Below, piece after piece: positions 16,273 through 24,824 of a stretch of 64,000 nt of DNA; positions within the stretch are counted from its first letter, which is position 1, and each line of letters starts with the position of its first letter. The stretch comes from a virus, in the IMG/VR virus record IMGVR_UViG_3300017963_000003, positions 124,001 to 188,000 of that record. One strand, given 5' to 3'. Under the pieces are notes generated by a model that saw nothing but the letters and a program-made list of their open reading frames with translations, searched no databases and was not told the DNA's origin. Position numbers and translations under genes: made by a program.

Positions 16273-16613
16273 TACGCGCGCCCTCCGACGAGCATACGAG
16301 CGATACGCAGCTCGCGCTCGCCCGCCTCGACCTCCAAACCGAACTCATCCGCGACGGTCAATGCGTCCTCGACGTACATCCCGATACGAAATTCCTTGCC
16401 TTCGAGGTCGAGAACGGGAACCGACGCATGGTCGCTGATCTTGACGGCTCGTGTGTGATCGATCCAGAGAACGTCGTCCTCGGTCGTGTGAGGGTATTTA
16501 CCCGACCGGTCAGCAACAGCGATCCGGGACTCGTGCGCGCCCGTGGTGGCAACGAAGAACCGATGACCATTTTTGAAGTCGAGCACCTTCTTCCACGCGT
16601 ATTCTCCACTCAT
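16272..16613 (-). CDS. Hypothetical protein, 113 aa
   Basis: Directly downstream of the helicase with a nine-base gap. Beta-rich first half (KKVLDFKNGHRFFVATTG, SRIAVADRSGKY), helical acidic end. No recognised family; coupling suggests co-expression with the helicase. Confidence 0.65.
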   Translation of the reverse strand: MSGEYAWKKVLDFKNGHRFFVATTGAHESRIAVADRSGKYPHTTEDDVLWIDHTRAVKISDHASVPVLDLEGKEFRIGMYVEDALTVADEFGLEVEAGERELRIARMLVGGRA

Positions 16614-16622
16614 CGTCCCCTC

Positions 16623-19055
16623 CTATCGTTCCCGAATGTAATCGCAGTACTCCGAGTACTCCAACCGGTCCGTGTGGTCCACGTCGTCGTCCGGGTCGAG
16701 CAGACGCTCGAAGAACTCGACGATGTTGACCGATCCCTCGACCTCGATACCCTGGTTGATTGCGTCGAGGATCTGCTCCTTTTCCTTGATCAAACCGATC
16801 AGATCCGAATCGAACGTCCCCTCGGCGTACAGCCAGTAGGAGTTGACAGAATCGGCGTCCGTACCAAGTCGGTGACACCGCGATTCAGCCTGATACAACG
16901 TAGCGGAATTCCACGGAAATTCGACGAACGCCACGTTGCTCGCCGCCTGCTGCAATCCGTCGAGTCCGGTACCGGCAGCCTGAATCGACGCCACCATAAC
17001 GCGGCACGAGGGATCGTCCTGGAACCGCTTGACCTCCGCTGCGCGGGTGGAGTCGGAATCTCCCCCTCGGATCTTGGCCGGGCATGCACACGCCAACGCG
17101 GCATGCAGACGATCCTGCACGTCCCGATGGTGGGCGAACACGACGATCTTCTCGTCGGACCCTTCCAGGAACGACTTGATCCACTCGATGCACGATTGGA
17201 TCTTGTGGGCCACGACGATCTGCTTCAGCCCCTCGATCCGTACCAGAGCCTCGGCCGTGTATTCGGAACGCGATGTACTCGCGTCTCCGCGCTTCGCCGC
17301 CATCCACCCGATCAGATCCTCCAGGCCGCGACGATACACCTCGATACGATCCAGCTCGACCGGGATCTCGGTACGCTGAAGGGCGGGGAGTTCTTTCGCC
17401 ACGTCTTTTTTCTCGCGCCTGACCATGCACTTGGATCGCAGGTGCGCCGCGAGATTGTCCAGGTTGCTCGCCCCTTTCATATCCCAATACCCGTTGATCT
17501 TCTTGGCATCGCAGTACGTCTTGACGAAACCCCAGAATCCACCGAGATCGTCCAGGCGATCCAGGAACGACAGCTGGTTGACCAACTCGACCGGACGATT
17601 GAGGATCGGGGTAGCAGTCAGCGCGAGCTTGTACACGACCGACGGCAGCCTCCCCAGCTCGATAACAGCCTTCGACCGTTGGGCCTTACGGCTCTTGATA
17701 TAGTGCGACTCGTCGAGGATGATGGTCTGGAACGGGATCGTGAGGAGCTTGTCCAGGTGCTTCGTGAGCACATCGTAATTGATCACGAGGTAGTCAGCGC
17801 GATACGCATCGTCACCCGAGATCTTACCCCCGTTGAGAATCCTCACGGATCGCGACGGGAGCCAGCGGCGCACTTCGTTCGCGAAGTGATGCTTCGTCGC
17901 CTTCGGACAGATGATCAACGCGGGGAACGCGTCCGCCACGTGCGGGACCAGGATCGACTGAGGGGTTTTCCCGAGTCCGGTATCATCCCCGAGGATCGCC
18001 CGCTTGGCGTCGAGGCAGTAGGCGATCCCGGCAGCCTGGAACGGGTAGGGAGCCAATCCCTCGGCCACCCCCTGCACGTCCAGATCCGCGCTCGCCGCGC
18101 TGCTAGCCGCGATCCGCGCCTTCGCCTCCTCGCCCTGGGCGTCCAGCCTGGCGCGGGTGGAGTCGGACATTGTCCAGCTGTACCGCTCGGCCAGGGCGAG
18201 CACCGCGTCGGACGCCATGGCGTCCAGCGGGCAGGTGTTGACCTTGCGCTGACCATCCCAACGTCGTCCAGGGATCTGGCGCATCGCCTCGACCGCAGCA
18301 GGATCGTAGGGGGTGCGCAGGACGATCTTGCCCTTCTCGATCTGGACGTTGTCGGGGGCCTCGGCCTGGGCCTTGCGCGAAGCTCGGTCGGCGCGCTCGA
18401 TCCCCTCGTCGACCTTGGCCCGGTCGGCGTCACGGATCGCGAACTCGAACCGGTCCAGGATCGCGGGGACCTCGGCCAGGCCCGCACCGACGACCTCCCA
18501 CCGGCAACGTCCACCGTTCCACTTACGGACCTTCCAATCGATAGCCTTGATCGCATCGATCAGGTCAGAATCGCGCGGGGAGTAGAAGGCGATCCCCTCC
18601 AGGATCTTCCCTCGGATCTCGATGGTCCCGGTCCACTCGGCCCAATAGAGCCGCTTGCCGTAGTGCTCGCGGAGATCCTCACGGGTAGCCTCGCCGCGCC
18701 CGTAGCGCTCGCGCAGCTGCTCACCTTCGATCCGCCCGGCCTTGGTCTTGAGGGACTTGCGCCGCTTGGCCGGGGTAGCGTCCCCGCCCCACTCACGCGG
18801 CGGCACGGTCAGCTCGGAGTACGTGATCCCGAACCCGCTGAGCTGCTTGGAGTACTTCTTGAGCATGCGATGGACTTCGAAACAGGTCTCGCGATCCCAC
18901 GAGGACTCGTCGACCAGGGCAATCGAGCGACCGAACGACGTATCGCTGGAATTGAACCCCATCCGGTCGTCTTCTCGCGCACCGTCGCAGACGACAGCGA
19001 GACTCATGGCGGCCTGGCGAAGCTCCGTGGCGATGCTGAGAAGATCGTTGTCCAT
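16623..19055 (-). CDS. SNF2-family helicase, SMARCAL1/HARP-like
   Basis: 810 residues. The C-terminal half is a superfamily 2 SNF2 ATPase: motif I GDDTGLGKT (about 356-364), motif II DESH (447-450), ALTATP (motif III) and the motif VI region QAESRCHRLGT. Residues about 243-292 (KIVLRTPYDPAAVEAMRQIP...) and about 175-206 resemble the HARP repeats of SMARCAL1-type annealing helicases, which rewind DNA at stalled forks. Phage homologues are thought to act in replication or recombination. First gene of its operon, start ATG 19055 after CGGAGGGCAAC, with its own promoter. Motif I reads DDTGLGKT where DEMGLGKT is more usual; the catalytic GKT is kept. Confidence 0.88.
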   Translation of the reverse strand: MDNDLLSIATELRQAAMSLAVVCDGAREDDRMGFNSSDTSFGRSIALVDESSWDRETCFEVHRMLKKYSKQLSGFGITYSELTVPPREWGGDATPAKRRKSLKTKAGRIEGEQLRERYGRGEATREDLREHYGKRLYWAEWTGTIEIRGKILEGIAFYSPRDSDLIDAIKAIDWKVRKWNGGRCRWEVVGAGLAEVPAILDRFEFAIRDADRAKVDEGIERADRASRKAQAEAPDNVQIEKGKIVLRTPYDPAAVEAMRQIPGRRWDGQRKVNTCPLDAMASDAVLALAERYSWTMSDSTRARLDAQGEEAKARIAASSAASADLDVQGVAEGLAPYPFQAAGIAYCLDAKRAILGDDTGLGKTPQSILVPHVADAFPALIICPKATKHHFANEVRRWLPSRSVRILNGGKISGDDAYRADYLVINYDVLTKHLDKLLTIPFQTIILDESHYIKSRKAQRSKAVIELGRLPSVVYKLALTATPILNRPVELVNQLSFLDRLDDLGGFWGFVKTYCDAKKINGYWDMKGASNLDNLAAHLRSKCMVRREKKDVAKELPALQRTEIPVELDRIEVYRRGLEDLIGWMAAKRGDASTSRSEYTAEALVRIEGLKQIVVAHKIQSCIEWIKSFLEGSDEKIVVFAHHRDVQDRLHAALACACPAKIRGGDSDSTRAAEVKRFQDDPSCRVMVASIQAAGTGLDGLQQAASNVAFVEFPWNSATLYQAESRCHRLGTDADSVNSYWLYAEGTFDSDLIGLIKEKEQILDAINQGIEVEGSVNIVEFFERLLDPDDDVDHTDRLEYSEYCDYIRER

Positions 19056-19106
19056 GTTGCCCTCCGGGTTGCGCGAGTCGGTCAGAACCCGCTAGCCTAT
19101 GCTGCC

Positions 19107-19135
19107 AATATAGCATAGGCTCACCCCGCTGTCAA
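19107..19135 (-). promoter_or_regulatory. Promoter of the helicase operon
   Basis: Minus-strand TTGACA (19135-19130), 17 bases, TATATT (19112-19107). The TGTCA half-site of the other early promoters is absent here. Confidence 0.75.
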
Positions 19136-19146
19136 GCCCTTTCTCC

Positions 19147-20148
19147 CTACTCGATACCCGTCGTGAGCCGACCGACCTCATTCCCGTATCCGTACCTGGA
19201 CGGCACGTGTACACGGATCTCCACCCCGTCGACCGTGAACAACTCGCGATCCAGGATCTCGCGCACCTCACGGATCAGATCCGCTTCGTTGTCGTCCTCA
19301 TAGGGATTCCACGCCAACGGCACCTCGACCGTCGGCCGGTTCCAGTTTTCGTTCCCTCTCCGATCCTTGTCCGGTTCCGGGCACCAGACGATGTGCGCCA
19401 TACGCACGTCGTCCTCGTCCCCCACGCCGCGCCGAACACGCACGTCCACGTGCACGGGAGGATGGAGGCGCTCCGACTGGTTGAACACGTCGATGGCCCG
19501 CTGGATACGGTCACGTGTCTCGGAGATTGACGACAGCAACCTCTGCACCGACTCCACGACGTAGGTGCGCGGGCTGTCAGTACCGTCGTCCTCGTGACCA
19601 CCCGCCTCGACAATCAGGTCAGCGGGGATCTCCCGGAGTGTCTGCTCGGACAACGCATCGACCTCCGCTGTGAACTCGCGCAGCATCTCGGGAGTGATCT
19701 CCGCTAGCGGGGTCTCTCTGATCGTCCGATGGAAACGACCCCTCAACTTCGTCGCCGGGGTAGCTCTACTGAACCGGAACGAGCCTTCCTGAGCGGCACC
19801 CACGATCCACGTGAGCCACTTGCGGAGCGTAAACGATCCGTCATACGCGGGACGACCGGGACGGTCGAGATCGTACTCGCGCTCCTGGCGCTCGTGAGAC
19901 TCCTTGAACGCGCGGGCGCAACCCGGACAGCGACCCTCCCCAGTGCGGTCCTCGCGGATCTTCACCTCGCGACCCTCCAGGAGAGAGATCCCGTCGAGCT
20001 TCTTTTCGATGAACCGCTGAGCCGCCGCCTTCGAGTCGTGCTTGCATTGCGCGAGCGCCCGGTGACGGATCTTGTCGGAGACCTCTCCGATCTCGCAAAG
20101 GGGAGTACCGTCGACTTCGATGAGACACTTGATACGCTTGGAACCCAT
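19147..20148 (-). CDS. Hypothetical protein, 333 aa
   Basis: ATG 20148 follows CGGAGGGCAAC. The N-terminal 90 residues are alpha/beta with a CPGC pair (about 74-77); the middle is helical (PATKLRGRFHRTIRETPLAEI, VQRLLSSISETRDRIQRAI); the end is beta-rich (VHVDVRVRRGVGDEDDVRM). No family recognised. Single-gene transcript from its own promoter. Confidence 0.7.
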   Translation of the reverse strand: MGSKRIKCLIEVDGTPLCEIGEVSDKIRHRALAQCKHDSKAAAQRFIEKKLDGISLLEGREVKIREDRTGEGRCPGCARAFKESHERQEREYDLDRPGRPAYDGSFTLRKWLTWIVGAAQEGSFRFSRATPATKLRGRFHRTIRETPLAEITPEMLREFTAEVDALSEQTLREIPADLIVEAGGHEDDGTDSPRTYVVESVQRLLSSISETRDRIQRAIDVFNQSERLHPPVHVDVRVRRGVGDEDDVRMAHIVWCPEPDKDRRGNENWNRPTVEVPLAWNPYEDDNEADLIREVREILDRELFTVDGVEIRVHVPSRYGYGNEVGRLTTGIE

Positions 20149-20197
20149 GTTGCCCTCCGTGTCGCCGGCCAGCGGTCATCACCAGCCTGATAAACCC

Positions 20198-20239
20198 AGC
20201 TTACCACCCTTTGCAGCCGGTGTCAAGCAAAAAATGACA
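20198..20239 (-). promoter_or_regulatory. Minus-strand early promoter M2 with operator
   Basis: Operator TGTCATTTTTTGCTTGACA (minus strand, 20239-20221), -35 TTGACA, 17 bases, TAAGCT (20203-20198). Confidence 0.8.
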
Positions 20240-20244
20240 CCCGG

Positions 20245-20613
20245 CTAACTATTCCCGGTCGAGGCGACCCAGCTCCTTCGCTCGCGGTCCCTCGTTACGT
20301 CATACACGGCATCGTACACGTCCTCGATCATCGCCTGTAACGCGAGCTGGCACACGATACCAGGGGTCCCCGCAGACGTATCGAGATCCATGCTGCCAAT
20401 ATCCATCGAATAGAGATTGTTACTCGCGCCCAGGATCGTCAACGAGAAGCGATAGTTCAGCTGACGATCCGACGAGAACGGGGTCGAATGGATCGCATCC
20501 TCGACGATCCCCAAGCCCTCGCCCTCGAAGTCCGCATCGAACCCCGCTGCGATCAGTCCCTTAGCCAGATCCGTGACCACCTCGAAATACTCCTCGGAAC
20601 CCATCGGTGTCAT
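20245..20613 (-). CDS. Hypothetical protein, 122 aa
   Basis: Start ATG 20613 selected by GGGAGGCTGAG upstream, ignoring a longer frame. Begins MTPMGSEEYFEVVTDLAKGL; a helix-strand mix. Its end lies only a few bases from the next promoter's operator. No recognised family. Confidence 0.65.
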   Translation of the reverse strand: MTPMGSEEYFEVVTDLAKGLIAAGFDADFEGEGLGIVEDAIHSTPFSSDRQLNYRFSLTILGASNNLYSMDIGSMDLDTSAGTPGIVCQLALQAMIEDVYDAVYDVTRDRERRSWVASTGNS

Positions 20614-20644
20614 CTCAGCCTCCCTGGTAGCGATCCCTCTATGT

Positions 20645-20899
20645 CTAACGACGCCAGTGGTCGAAACGAGATTTCGCGCGCTCGACCACATAGGTCGTCG
20701 GTGTCCAGCTCCGTGCGCAATCGTCGCACACCAGGCGACCCGTGCCGAGCGCGGTAGGAGATCCCTCGTTGGTCTCGACGAGATCCCCGCGCTCCACGCA
20801 GCCGCGCTCTACACGATCCACCTCGAAGGTCCGCACGACCCTCTCCACGTAGAGCAGTCGGCCCCCGCAGTCCAGGCACACCGGGCGTGAGCTAGGCAT
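20645..20899 (-). CDS. Zinc-ribbon protein, 84 aa
   Basis: Start ATG 20899, overlapping the upstream stop by eight bases. Two CxxC pairs, CLDC near residue 8 and CDDC near residue 59, form a probable zinc ribbon. One of many small zinc-binding proteins in this block; such proteins often bind nucleic acid or RNA polymerase, but no target can be named. Confidence 0.65.
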   Translation of the reverse strand: MPSSRPVCLDCGGRLLYVERVVRTFEVDRVERGCVERGDLVETNEGSPTALGTGRLVCDDCARSWTPTTYVVERAKSRFDHWRR

Positions 20900-21488
20900 C
20901 GTCCCCTTCCTCCTCGTCGTCGGCGTTCCGGTCGTCATCTTCCTGGCACCAGCGGCAGATCCGGTTCCCATCGGCATCCGTGAAAGACAGCTTCTCGCCG
21001 CCCTCCTCGGCCGGATCGATGATCCCGTCGCACCGCTCGCATCGGTCGCAGAAACAATCCTCACAGAGAACGGTCGTGAACACGATCCCGATCCCGCCGT
21101 CGCCATGGTAGGCGTTCTCGTCGTGGAGAGCGCCAGACGACAGAGATCCCTCGCGGGGATAGGTGCGCTCCCCGCAGTACGAGCACTCGTAAAACATCTT
21201 GTTACGACCGAGAATCTTGTTCACCCTCGCGCACACACGCCCGACGTTGGTCGGGTTGTTCTCACGGGCGAACTCCAGGATCGAAGCGTTGTCGCGCAGA
21301 TCGTACACGTAGACCCCGCGCTCGTCATCGGCGCTCGCGGCGACCCGACGGGCTTCGTCGGGATCGGTGATCCCCTTGTAGCCCGACGATGCGACGTCTG
21401 CGAACTCCCCGTTGTCCCCCAGGAGAAAAAAATTCCACTCCCAGATACAACCATCGTACCCGCCACCCTTGTACTGTACCAGTTTCAT
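20892..21488 (-). CDS. Zinc-binding protein, 198 aa
   Basis: Start ATG 21488 after CGGAGGGCAACGCG. The N-terminal half is globular (MKLVQYKGGGYDGCIWEWNFF). The C-terminal half has several CxxC pairs: CSYC, CEDC, CDRC, ERC, CRWC, suggesting two zinc sites, then an acidic tail. First gene of the M3 operon. Family not recognised. Confidence 0.7.
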   Translation of the reverse strand: MKLVQYKGGGYDGCIWEWNFFLLGDNGEFADVASSGYKGITDPDEARRVAASADDERGVYVYDLRDNASILEFARENNPTNVGRVCARVNKILGRNKMFYECSYCGERTYPREGSLSSGALHDENAYHGDGGIGIVFTTVLCEDCFCDRCERCDGIIDPAEEGGEKLSFTDADGNRICRWCQEDDDRNADDEEEGDDA

Positions 21489-21540
21489 CGCGTTGCCCTC
21501 CGTGTTGTCGCCAGCGAGTCACCGCCAGCCTGATAAGCCC

Positions 21541-21582
21541 AATCTATCATACCCGGAGCCGGGTGTCAAGCAAAAAATGACA
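21541..21582 (-). promoter_or_regulatory. Minus-strand early promoter M3 with operator
   Basis: Operator TGTCATTTTTTGCTTGACA (21582-21564), 17-base spacer, -10 TAGATT (21546-21541). A CCCGGCTCCGGG inverted repeat fills much of the spacer. Confidence 0.8.
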
Positions 21583-21583
21583 C

Positions 21584-21787
21584 CTATCTCGACCTGACCT
21601 CGGCATGGCGGAACTCGTACCCCCTCAGCAGACCCTCTTGGTACGCCAACTCAAGATCGTCGTCGTCCGAGTAACGATAGTACACGCACGGACCATCACC
21701 ACCAAGCCAACGAGCATACGAGAGATTGGACCGGACCTGCATAGCCGCATAGAGCAGCTGACACTCCTCGCAGCCGCAGAGGATCAT
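21584..21787 (-). CDS. Hypothetical protein, 67 aa
   Basis: ATG 21787 overlaps the previous stop (TGATG) with GGAGGCGCG upstream. Begins MILCGCEECQLLYAAM, a CxCxxC cluster, followed by DGPCVYYRYSDDDDLELAYQEG. Possibly zinc-binding. The longer frame upstream is a shadow of the preceding gene. Confidence 0.6.
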   Translation of the reverse strand: MILCGCEECQLLYAAMQVRSNLSYARWLGGDGPCVYYRYSDDDDLELAYQEGLLRGYEFRHAEVRSR

Positions 21788-22044
21788 CACGCGCCTCCGG
21801 GTCCGTCGGATTCGACCGCCAGAGACACCTCGACCACACCCCCGGAGAACAGAACGTGCAGCTCCGCGAACTTGTTGATCGCAGCAGCACGTTCGTCGCA
21901 CACGATCTCCACGACCGCCGACTCGGAATCCCCGTAGACGACGATCTGGATCTGCGCCACCCGCGATCCGTCGCTGAGCGTTCCCTCCACGAGACGAAGT
22001 TCGATCTCCGGTTGCGGTCGGGATCGCTCGATGCACTTGGACAT
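21787..22044 (-). CDS. Hypothetical protein, 85 aa
   Basis: Starts MSKCIERSRPQPEIELRLVE with GGAGAAAGGTGACCCAAC upstream. Mainly beta-strands (RVAQIQIVVYGDSESAVVEIV). Coupled to the next gene. No recognised family. Confidence 0.62.
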   Translation of the reverse strand: MSKCIERSRPQPEIELRLVEGTLSDGSRVAQIQIVVYGDSESAVVEIVCDERAAAINKFAELHVLFSGGVVEVSLAVESDGPGGA

Positions 22045-22072
22045 GTTGGGTCACCTTTCTCCTCTAGCGCCC

Positions 22073-22306
22073 CTAGTTGTCGGACAGCCCAGCCTCGTCG
22101 AGCATGTCCGAGACGAGGTAACGCACCGCATGGATCTCGATCTCGGTCGGCAGCTGTCCCGCGACGACGTCGAGTGCCATCGCCTTGATCGCATGGACGC
22201 GTTGAGGGCGGCTCATATAGCGCCAGGTTGACCGACCCCCGACAGCAGCGATGGTCCCCTTAACGAATCCCCGGACCTGCTCTCTGTCCCAGTTGCGATT
22301 GTCCAT
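22073..22306 (-). CDS. Hypothetical protein, 77 aa
   Basis: Start ATG 22306 after CGGAGGGCGGC. Helical throughout (REQVRGFVKGTIAAVG, RPQRVHAIKAMALDVVAGQL). Transcribed from promoter M4. Function unknown. Confidence 0.65.
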   Translation of the reverse strand: MDNRNWDREQVRGFVKGTIAAVGGRSTWRYMSRPQRVHAIKAMALDVVAGQLPTEIEIHAVRYLVSDMLDEAGLSDN

Positions 22307-22355
22307 GCCGCCCTCCGTGTCGCCAGCCAGCGGTCATCGCCTGCCTGATAACCCT

Positions 22356-22397
22356 AAGCTACCACATCCGGAGCCGGAAGTCAAGCAAAAAATGACA
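22356..22397 (-). promoter_or_regulatory. Minus-strand early promoter M4 with operator
   Basis: TGTCATTTTTTGCTTGACT (22397-22379), the -35 being TTGACT; 17 bases; TAGCTT (22361-22356). Its core is nearly identical to M6 and M9. Confidence 0.8.
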
Positions 22398-22408
22398 CCC
22401 CGTCGCTG

Positions 22409-22807
22409 CTAATCCCCCTCGACCTCGTTCAGCAGCTCCGTGTAGGCTGCGCCGCCGAGCAGGAACGACAGCTCGCGCACCTGATCCACGCACTCGCGGA
22501 ACGTGCGCTCGGCCCGGCGAGAATCGGTGTCGAATCCGATATTCTCCGCCCACTCCTCGAACGAATCGACGTCCTCGACATACCTGCAATCGCTGGCCAG
22601 GCACTCCAGGACCCCGTCCACCGTCGGAGGACCCTTGATCCCGGTCCCCTGGGAGAACGGCACTTCCATGCGCTTGCCGCCCACCACGAGGGTACACAGG
22701 TAGTGGTTCGCCTGCCACCTCGGATCGGAATCCATGTTGGGGTTGGAGTCGGCGTCCTCTACCGTCATCTCGATCTCGTGCTTCTCGACGAATTCTTCGA
22801 AGTTCAT
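22409..22807 (-). CDS. Hypothetical protein, 132 aa
   Basis: Start ATG 22807 after CGGAGGGCAGT. Begins MNFEEFVEKHEIEMTVEDADSNPNM; the core has beta-strands (YLCTLVVGGKRMEVPFSQG) and an acidic helical end. Similar short proteins occur in other phages, with no known role that I can name. Confidence 0.68.
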   Translation of the reverse strand: MNFEEFVEKHEIEMTVEDADSNPNMDSDPRWQANHYLCTLVVGGKRMEVPFSQGTGIKGPPTVDGVLECLASDCRYVEDVDSFEEWAENIGFDTDSRRAERTFRECVDQVRELSFLLGGAAYTELLNEVEGD

Positions 22808-22840
22808 ACTGCCCTCCGTTTCCTCAGCCTCTCAAGCCCA

Positions 22841-22882
22841 ACTATACCACAGGCTCACCAGCCTGTCAAGCAAAAAACTACA
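22841..22882 (-). promoter_or_regulatory. Minus-strand early promoter M5, degenerate operator
   Basis: TTGACA (22869-22864), 17 bases, TATAGT (22846-22841). The distal half-site reads TGTAG rather than TGTCA, so binding of the shared regulator may be weaker. Confidence 0.75.
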
Positions 22883-22884
22883 CC

Positions 22885-23322
22885 CTAGCCGATCTCCCGG
22901 ACCCACCGACCCCTGACCGTGGAACCGCAATGCTTGCACACGTGCTCCTCGTCGTCTTTCCAGACGTCCAAGAGCACCGCTCCCGCGTTGGGAGTGCCGA
23001 AATCAGACAGAGGAGCCTCCAGCGGATCGGCCCCGTACCCGTCATCACCCCTATCGTACACGAGGATGCCTTCGTAATAGGGGATCTCGTCGGCGTCGAG
23101 CAGACGGAACCGGACACGGACGAGACGATCCTCGGGCAGCGCGGCGAACCGGGCCTTGACGTCATCGTACTGACTCGGCCCGCAGATCCCCACGTTGTAA
23201 CCCTTGGTGGGATCGTCGTCGGAGGTCGGAGTATTTCCCTCTTCGTTCTCGATGAAGTCGTGCGTGATCTCCCAGATGTGGTTGATCTCTTCCGGCGGGA
23301 CGTCGCCTTTGCTCCAGTACAT
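22885..23322 (-). CDS. Hypothetical protein with C-terminal CxxC, 145 aa
   Basis: Start ATG 23322 (MYWSKGDVPPEEINH) chosen by CGGAGGGTAGT upstream. Globular alpha/beta protein ending in EEHVCKHCGSTVRGRWV, one CxxC pair. Follows the previous gene by one base. No recognised family. Confidence 0.65.
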   Translation of the reverse strand: MYWSKGDVPPEEINHIWEITHDFIENEEGNTPTSDDDPTKGYNVGICGPSQYDDVKARFAALPEDRLVRVRFRLLDADEIPYYEGILVYDRGDDGYGADPLEAPLSDFGTPNAGAVLLDVWKDDEEHVCKHCGSTVRGRWVREIG

Positions 23323-23323
23323 A

Positions 23324-23659
23324 CTACCCTCCGCACGTGGGGAGCGACGTCTCCACGGAGATCGCCACCACCGCACTCGTGTCGAACTCATTGACGTGCA
23401 CGAGCTGCCCGATCCTGGGGAACAACTCGATCTTCTCGTCGTCGGTGCAGACGACCGTCCGGTGAACGGTCTCCCCGTTGGCGAGCTTGACGGTGAGATC
23501 GTGGATGCGTGTGGTGCGCTCGAACCGGTGACCCGCGCAGCCGTCCTCCTCGATGGGGTTGCCGCACATGAGGCAGCAGGGGTCCACGGTGTCGTCCAGC
23601 AGCGGGCTACGGTACCCGCAGCGCCAGCAAAGAACCGAAACGATGGTGTTGAACGTCAT
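23324..23659 (-). CDS. N-terminal zinc-ribbon protein, 111 aa
   Basis: Start ATG 23659 after CGGAGGGCAGCA. CWRC (about 11-14) and CCLMC (about 28-32) form a zinc ribbon at the N-terminus; the remainder is beta-rich (RIHDLTVKLANGETVHRTVV). First gene of the M6 operon. Confidence 0.67.
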   Translation of the reverse strand: MTFNTIVSVLCWRCGYRSPLLDDTVDPCCLMCGNPIEEDGCAGHRFERTTRIHDLTVKLANGETVHRTVVCTDDEKIELFPRIGQLVHVNEFDTSAVVAISVETSLPTCGG

Positions 23660-23709
23660 TGCTGCCCTCCGTTGTCTGGACCAGCGGTCATCGCCTGCCT
23701 GATAACCCT

Positions 23710-23751
23710 AAGCTACCACATCCGGAGCCGGAAGTCAAGCAAAAAATGACA
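23710..23751 (-). promoter_or_regulatory. Minus-strand early promoter M6 with operator
   Basis: TGTCATTTTTTGCTTGACT (23751-23733), 17 bases, TAGCTT (23715-23710). Essentially a copy of M4. Confidence 0.8.
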
Positions 23752-23754
23752 CCC

Positions 23755-24075
23755 CTAGTCGCCGTCCTCTATCGCCGCGAGCAGATCCGACCCGCAACTC
23801 GGACAACGAAACTCCCCCGGCCGCTCCCCCAGACGTTCGTCGTCAGTTCCGGTCTCGAAACACTCCCCGCACTCCCAGGTATCCTTGTCGAAGAACTCGG
23901 TACCATCCCACGAAGGATCGTCCTCGGGATTTGCGATCTCCTCGGTCCTCGCCACCGAGCAGTACGCCGCACCCTCTTCAGCCTCCCGCGCCAACGCGGA
24001 GATCTCGAAAAGGTTGGGATCGGTCACCTCGGGGTCCGTCCAGATCACGATGGTTGTTTTCTGTAGCTTCCGCAT
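23755..24075 (-). CDS. Zinc-ribbon protein, 106 aa
   Basis: Starts MRKLQKTTIVIWTDPEVTDP, an alpha/beta N-terminus, then CGECF and CPSCG separated by about 20 residues, a zinc ribbon near the C-terminus. Upstream site AGAGAGGTAGGTC. No recognised family. Confidence 0.65.
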   Translation of the reverse strand: MRKLQKTTIVIWTDPEVTDPNLFEISALAREAEEGAAYCSVARTEEIANPEDDPSWDGTEFFDKDTWECGECFETGTDDERLGERPGEFRCPSCGSDLLAAIEDGD

Positions 24076-24078
24076 GAC

Positions 24079-24483
24079 CTACCTCTCCGCGTAGACGACC
24101 CGGTCCAGGCCCATGCTGTCCTCGGAGATCCGGGCAGTTGTGTTGAGCCGAGCCTCTCCGCGCTCCTCGATAACAGCGGGGCAGCGGCGACCGTACATGC
24201 CGCGCCCCGAATACATGTAATCGACCTTGAAGAACTGCTCCTCGGCGTCGTCGACGAACTGTTGCTGGTTCTTGGACAGTTCGTACCGGGGGCTCGGCTC
24301 CATCTGGCCCGCGTCCCGGATCACGTCTTCGAACGTGGTTCCGTCGAAGTCGTTCACGAGCGAGGAACCTTGCACAACGAGACCAGGACCGCTCGGCCCC
24401 GCGTCATCTGCCGCATAGAGTAGATCGACGAGGAAATCGGCAAGAAGCTCCTTGGCCTTATCTGGACTGAGACGTTCTCTCAT
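24079..24483 (-). CDS. Hypothetical protein, 134 aa
   Basis: Start ATG 24483 (MRERLSPDKAKELLADFLVD) follows CGGAGGGTAGCT; the longer frame is rejected because it runs through promoter M7. Helical N-terminus, and QQFVDDAEEQFFKVDYMYSG in the middle. Function unknown. Confidence 0.65.
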   Translation of the reverse strand: MRERLSPDKAKELLADFLVDLLYAADDAGPSGPGLVVQGSSLVNDFDGTTFEDVIRDAGQMEPSPRYELSKNQQQFVDDAEEQFFKVDYMYSGRGMYGRRCPAVIEERGEARLNTTARISEDSMGLDRVVYAER

Positions 24484-24532
24484 AGCTACCCTCCGTGGTT
24501 GAGACCGGTTGTCATCGCCAGCCTGATAGCCT

Positions 24533-24574
24533 ACCGTACCATACCCGGAGCCGGGTGTCAAGCAAAAAAGGACA
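24533..24574 (-). promoter_or_regulatory. Minus-strand early promoter M7, variant operator
   Basis: TGTCCTTTTTTGCTTGACA (24574-24556), one base changed in the distal half-site; 17 bases; TACGGT (24538-24533), a poor -10. Confidence 0.7.
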
Positions 24575-24577
24575 CCC

Positions 24578-24787
24578 CTACCCTTCGTCCTCGGAGAGGG
24601 TCAACCCGTCCATGACCCCCAGGGTCTCAATGCACTCGAACGCCGACCGAGACATACTGTCCTCGATGTATTTCCGATTCTTCGACAACCACTCCTCTGC
24701 CTCTTCCCGGGACAGGTCGAAGAGCTGCTGAACGTCCTCTGCCGCGAAAGTAGAGGAAGCGATTACTTTATCCGAATGGTCACCCAC
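24578..24787 (-). CDS. Hypothetical protein, 69 aa (GTG start)
   Basis: The frame also has ATG at 24799, but that ATG is part of ATGGAGGGTAAC, the ribosome site itself. GTG 24787 is therefore the likely start, matching the GGAGGGCAAC-start layout of its neighbours. Mostly one acidic helix (AEDVQQLFDLSREEAEEWLSKN). Function unknown. Confidence 0.6.
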   Translation of the reverse strand: MGDHSDKVIASSTFAAEDVQQLFDLSREEAEEWLSKNRKYIEDSMSRSAFECIETLGVMDGLTLSEDEG

Positions 24788-24824
24788 GTTACCCTCCATG
24801 CTGCCGACACCAACACAACACCCG

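Noticed and set aside
16428-19118. 896-residue plus-strand open frame opposite the helicase
   Set aside because: It lies antisense to a gene with clear helicase motifs, has no ribosome site and no recognisable domain; long antisense frames are expected in GC-rich DNA.
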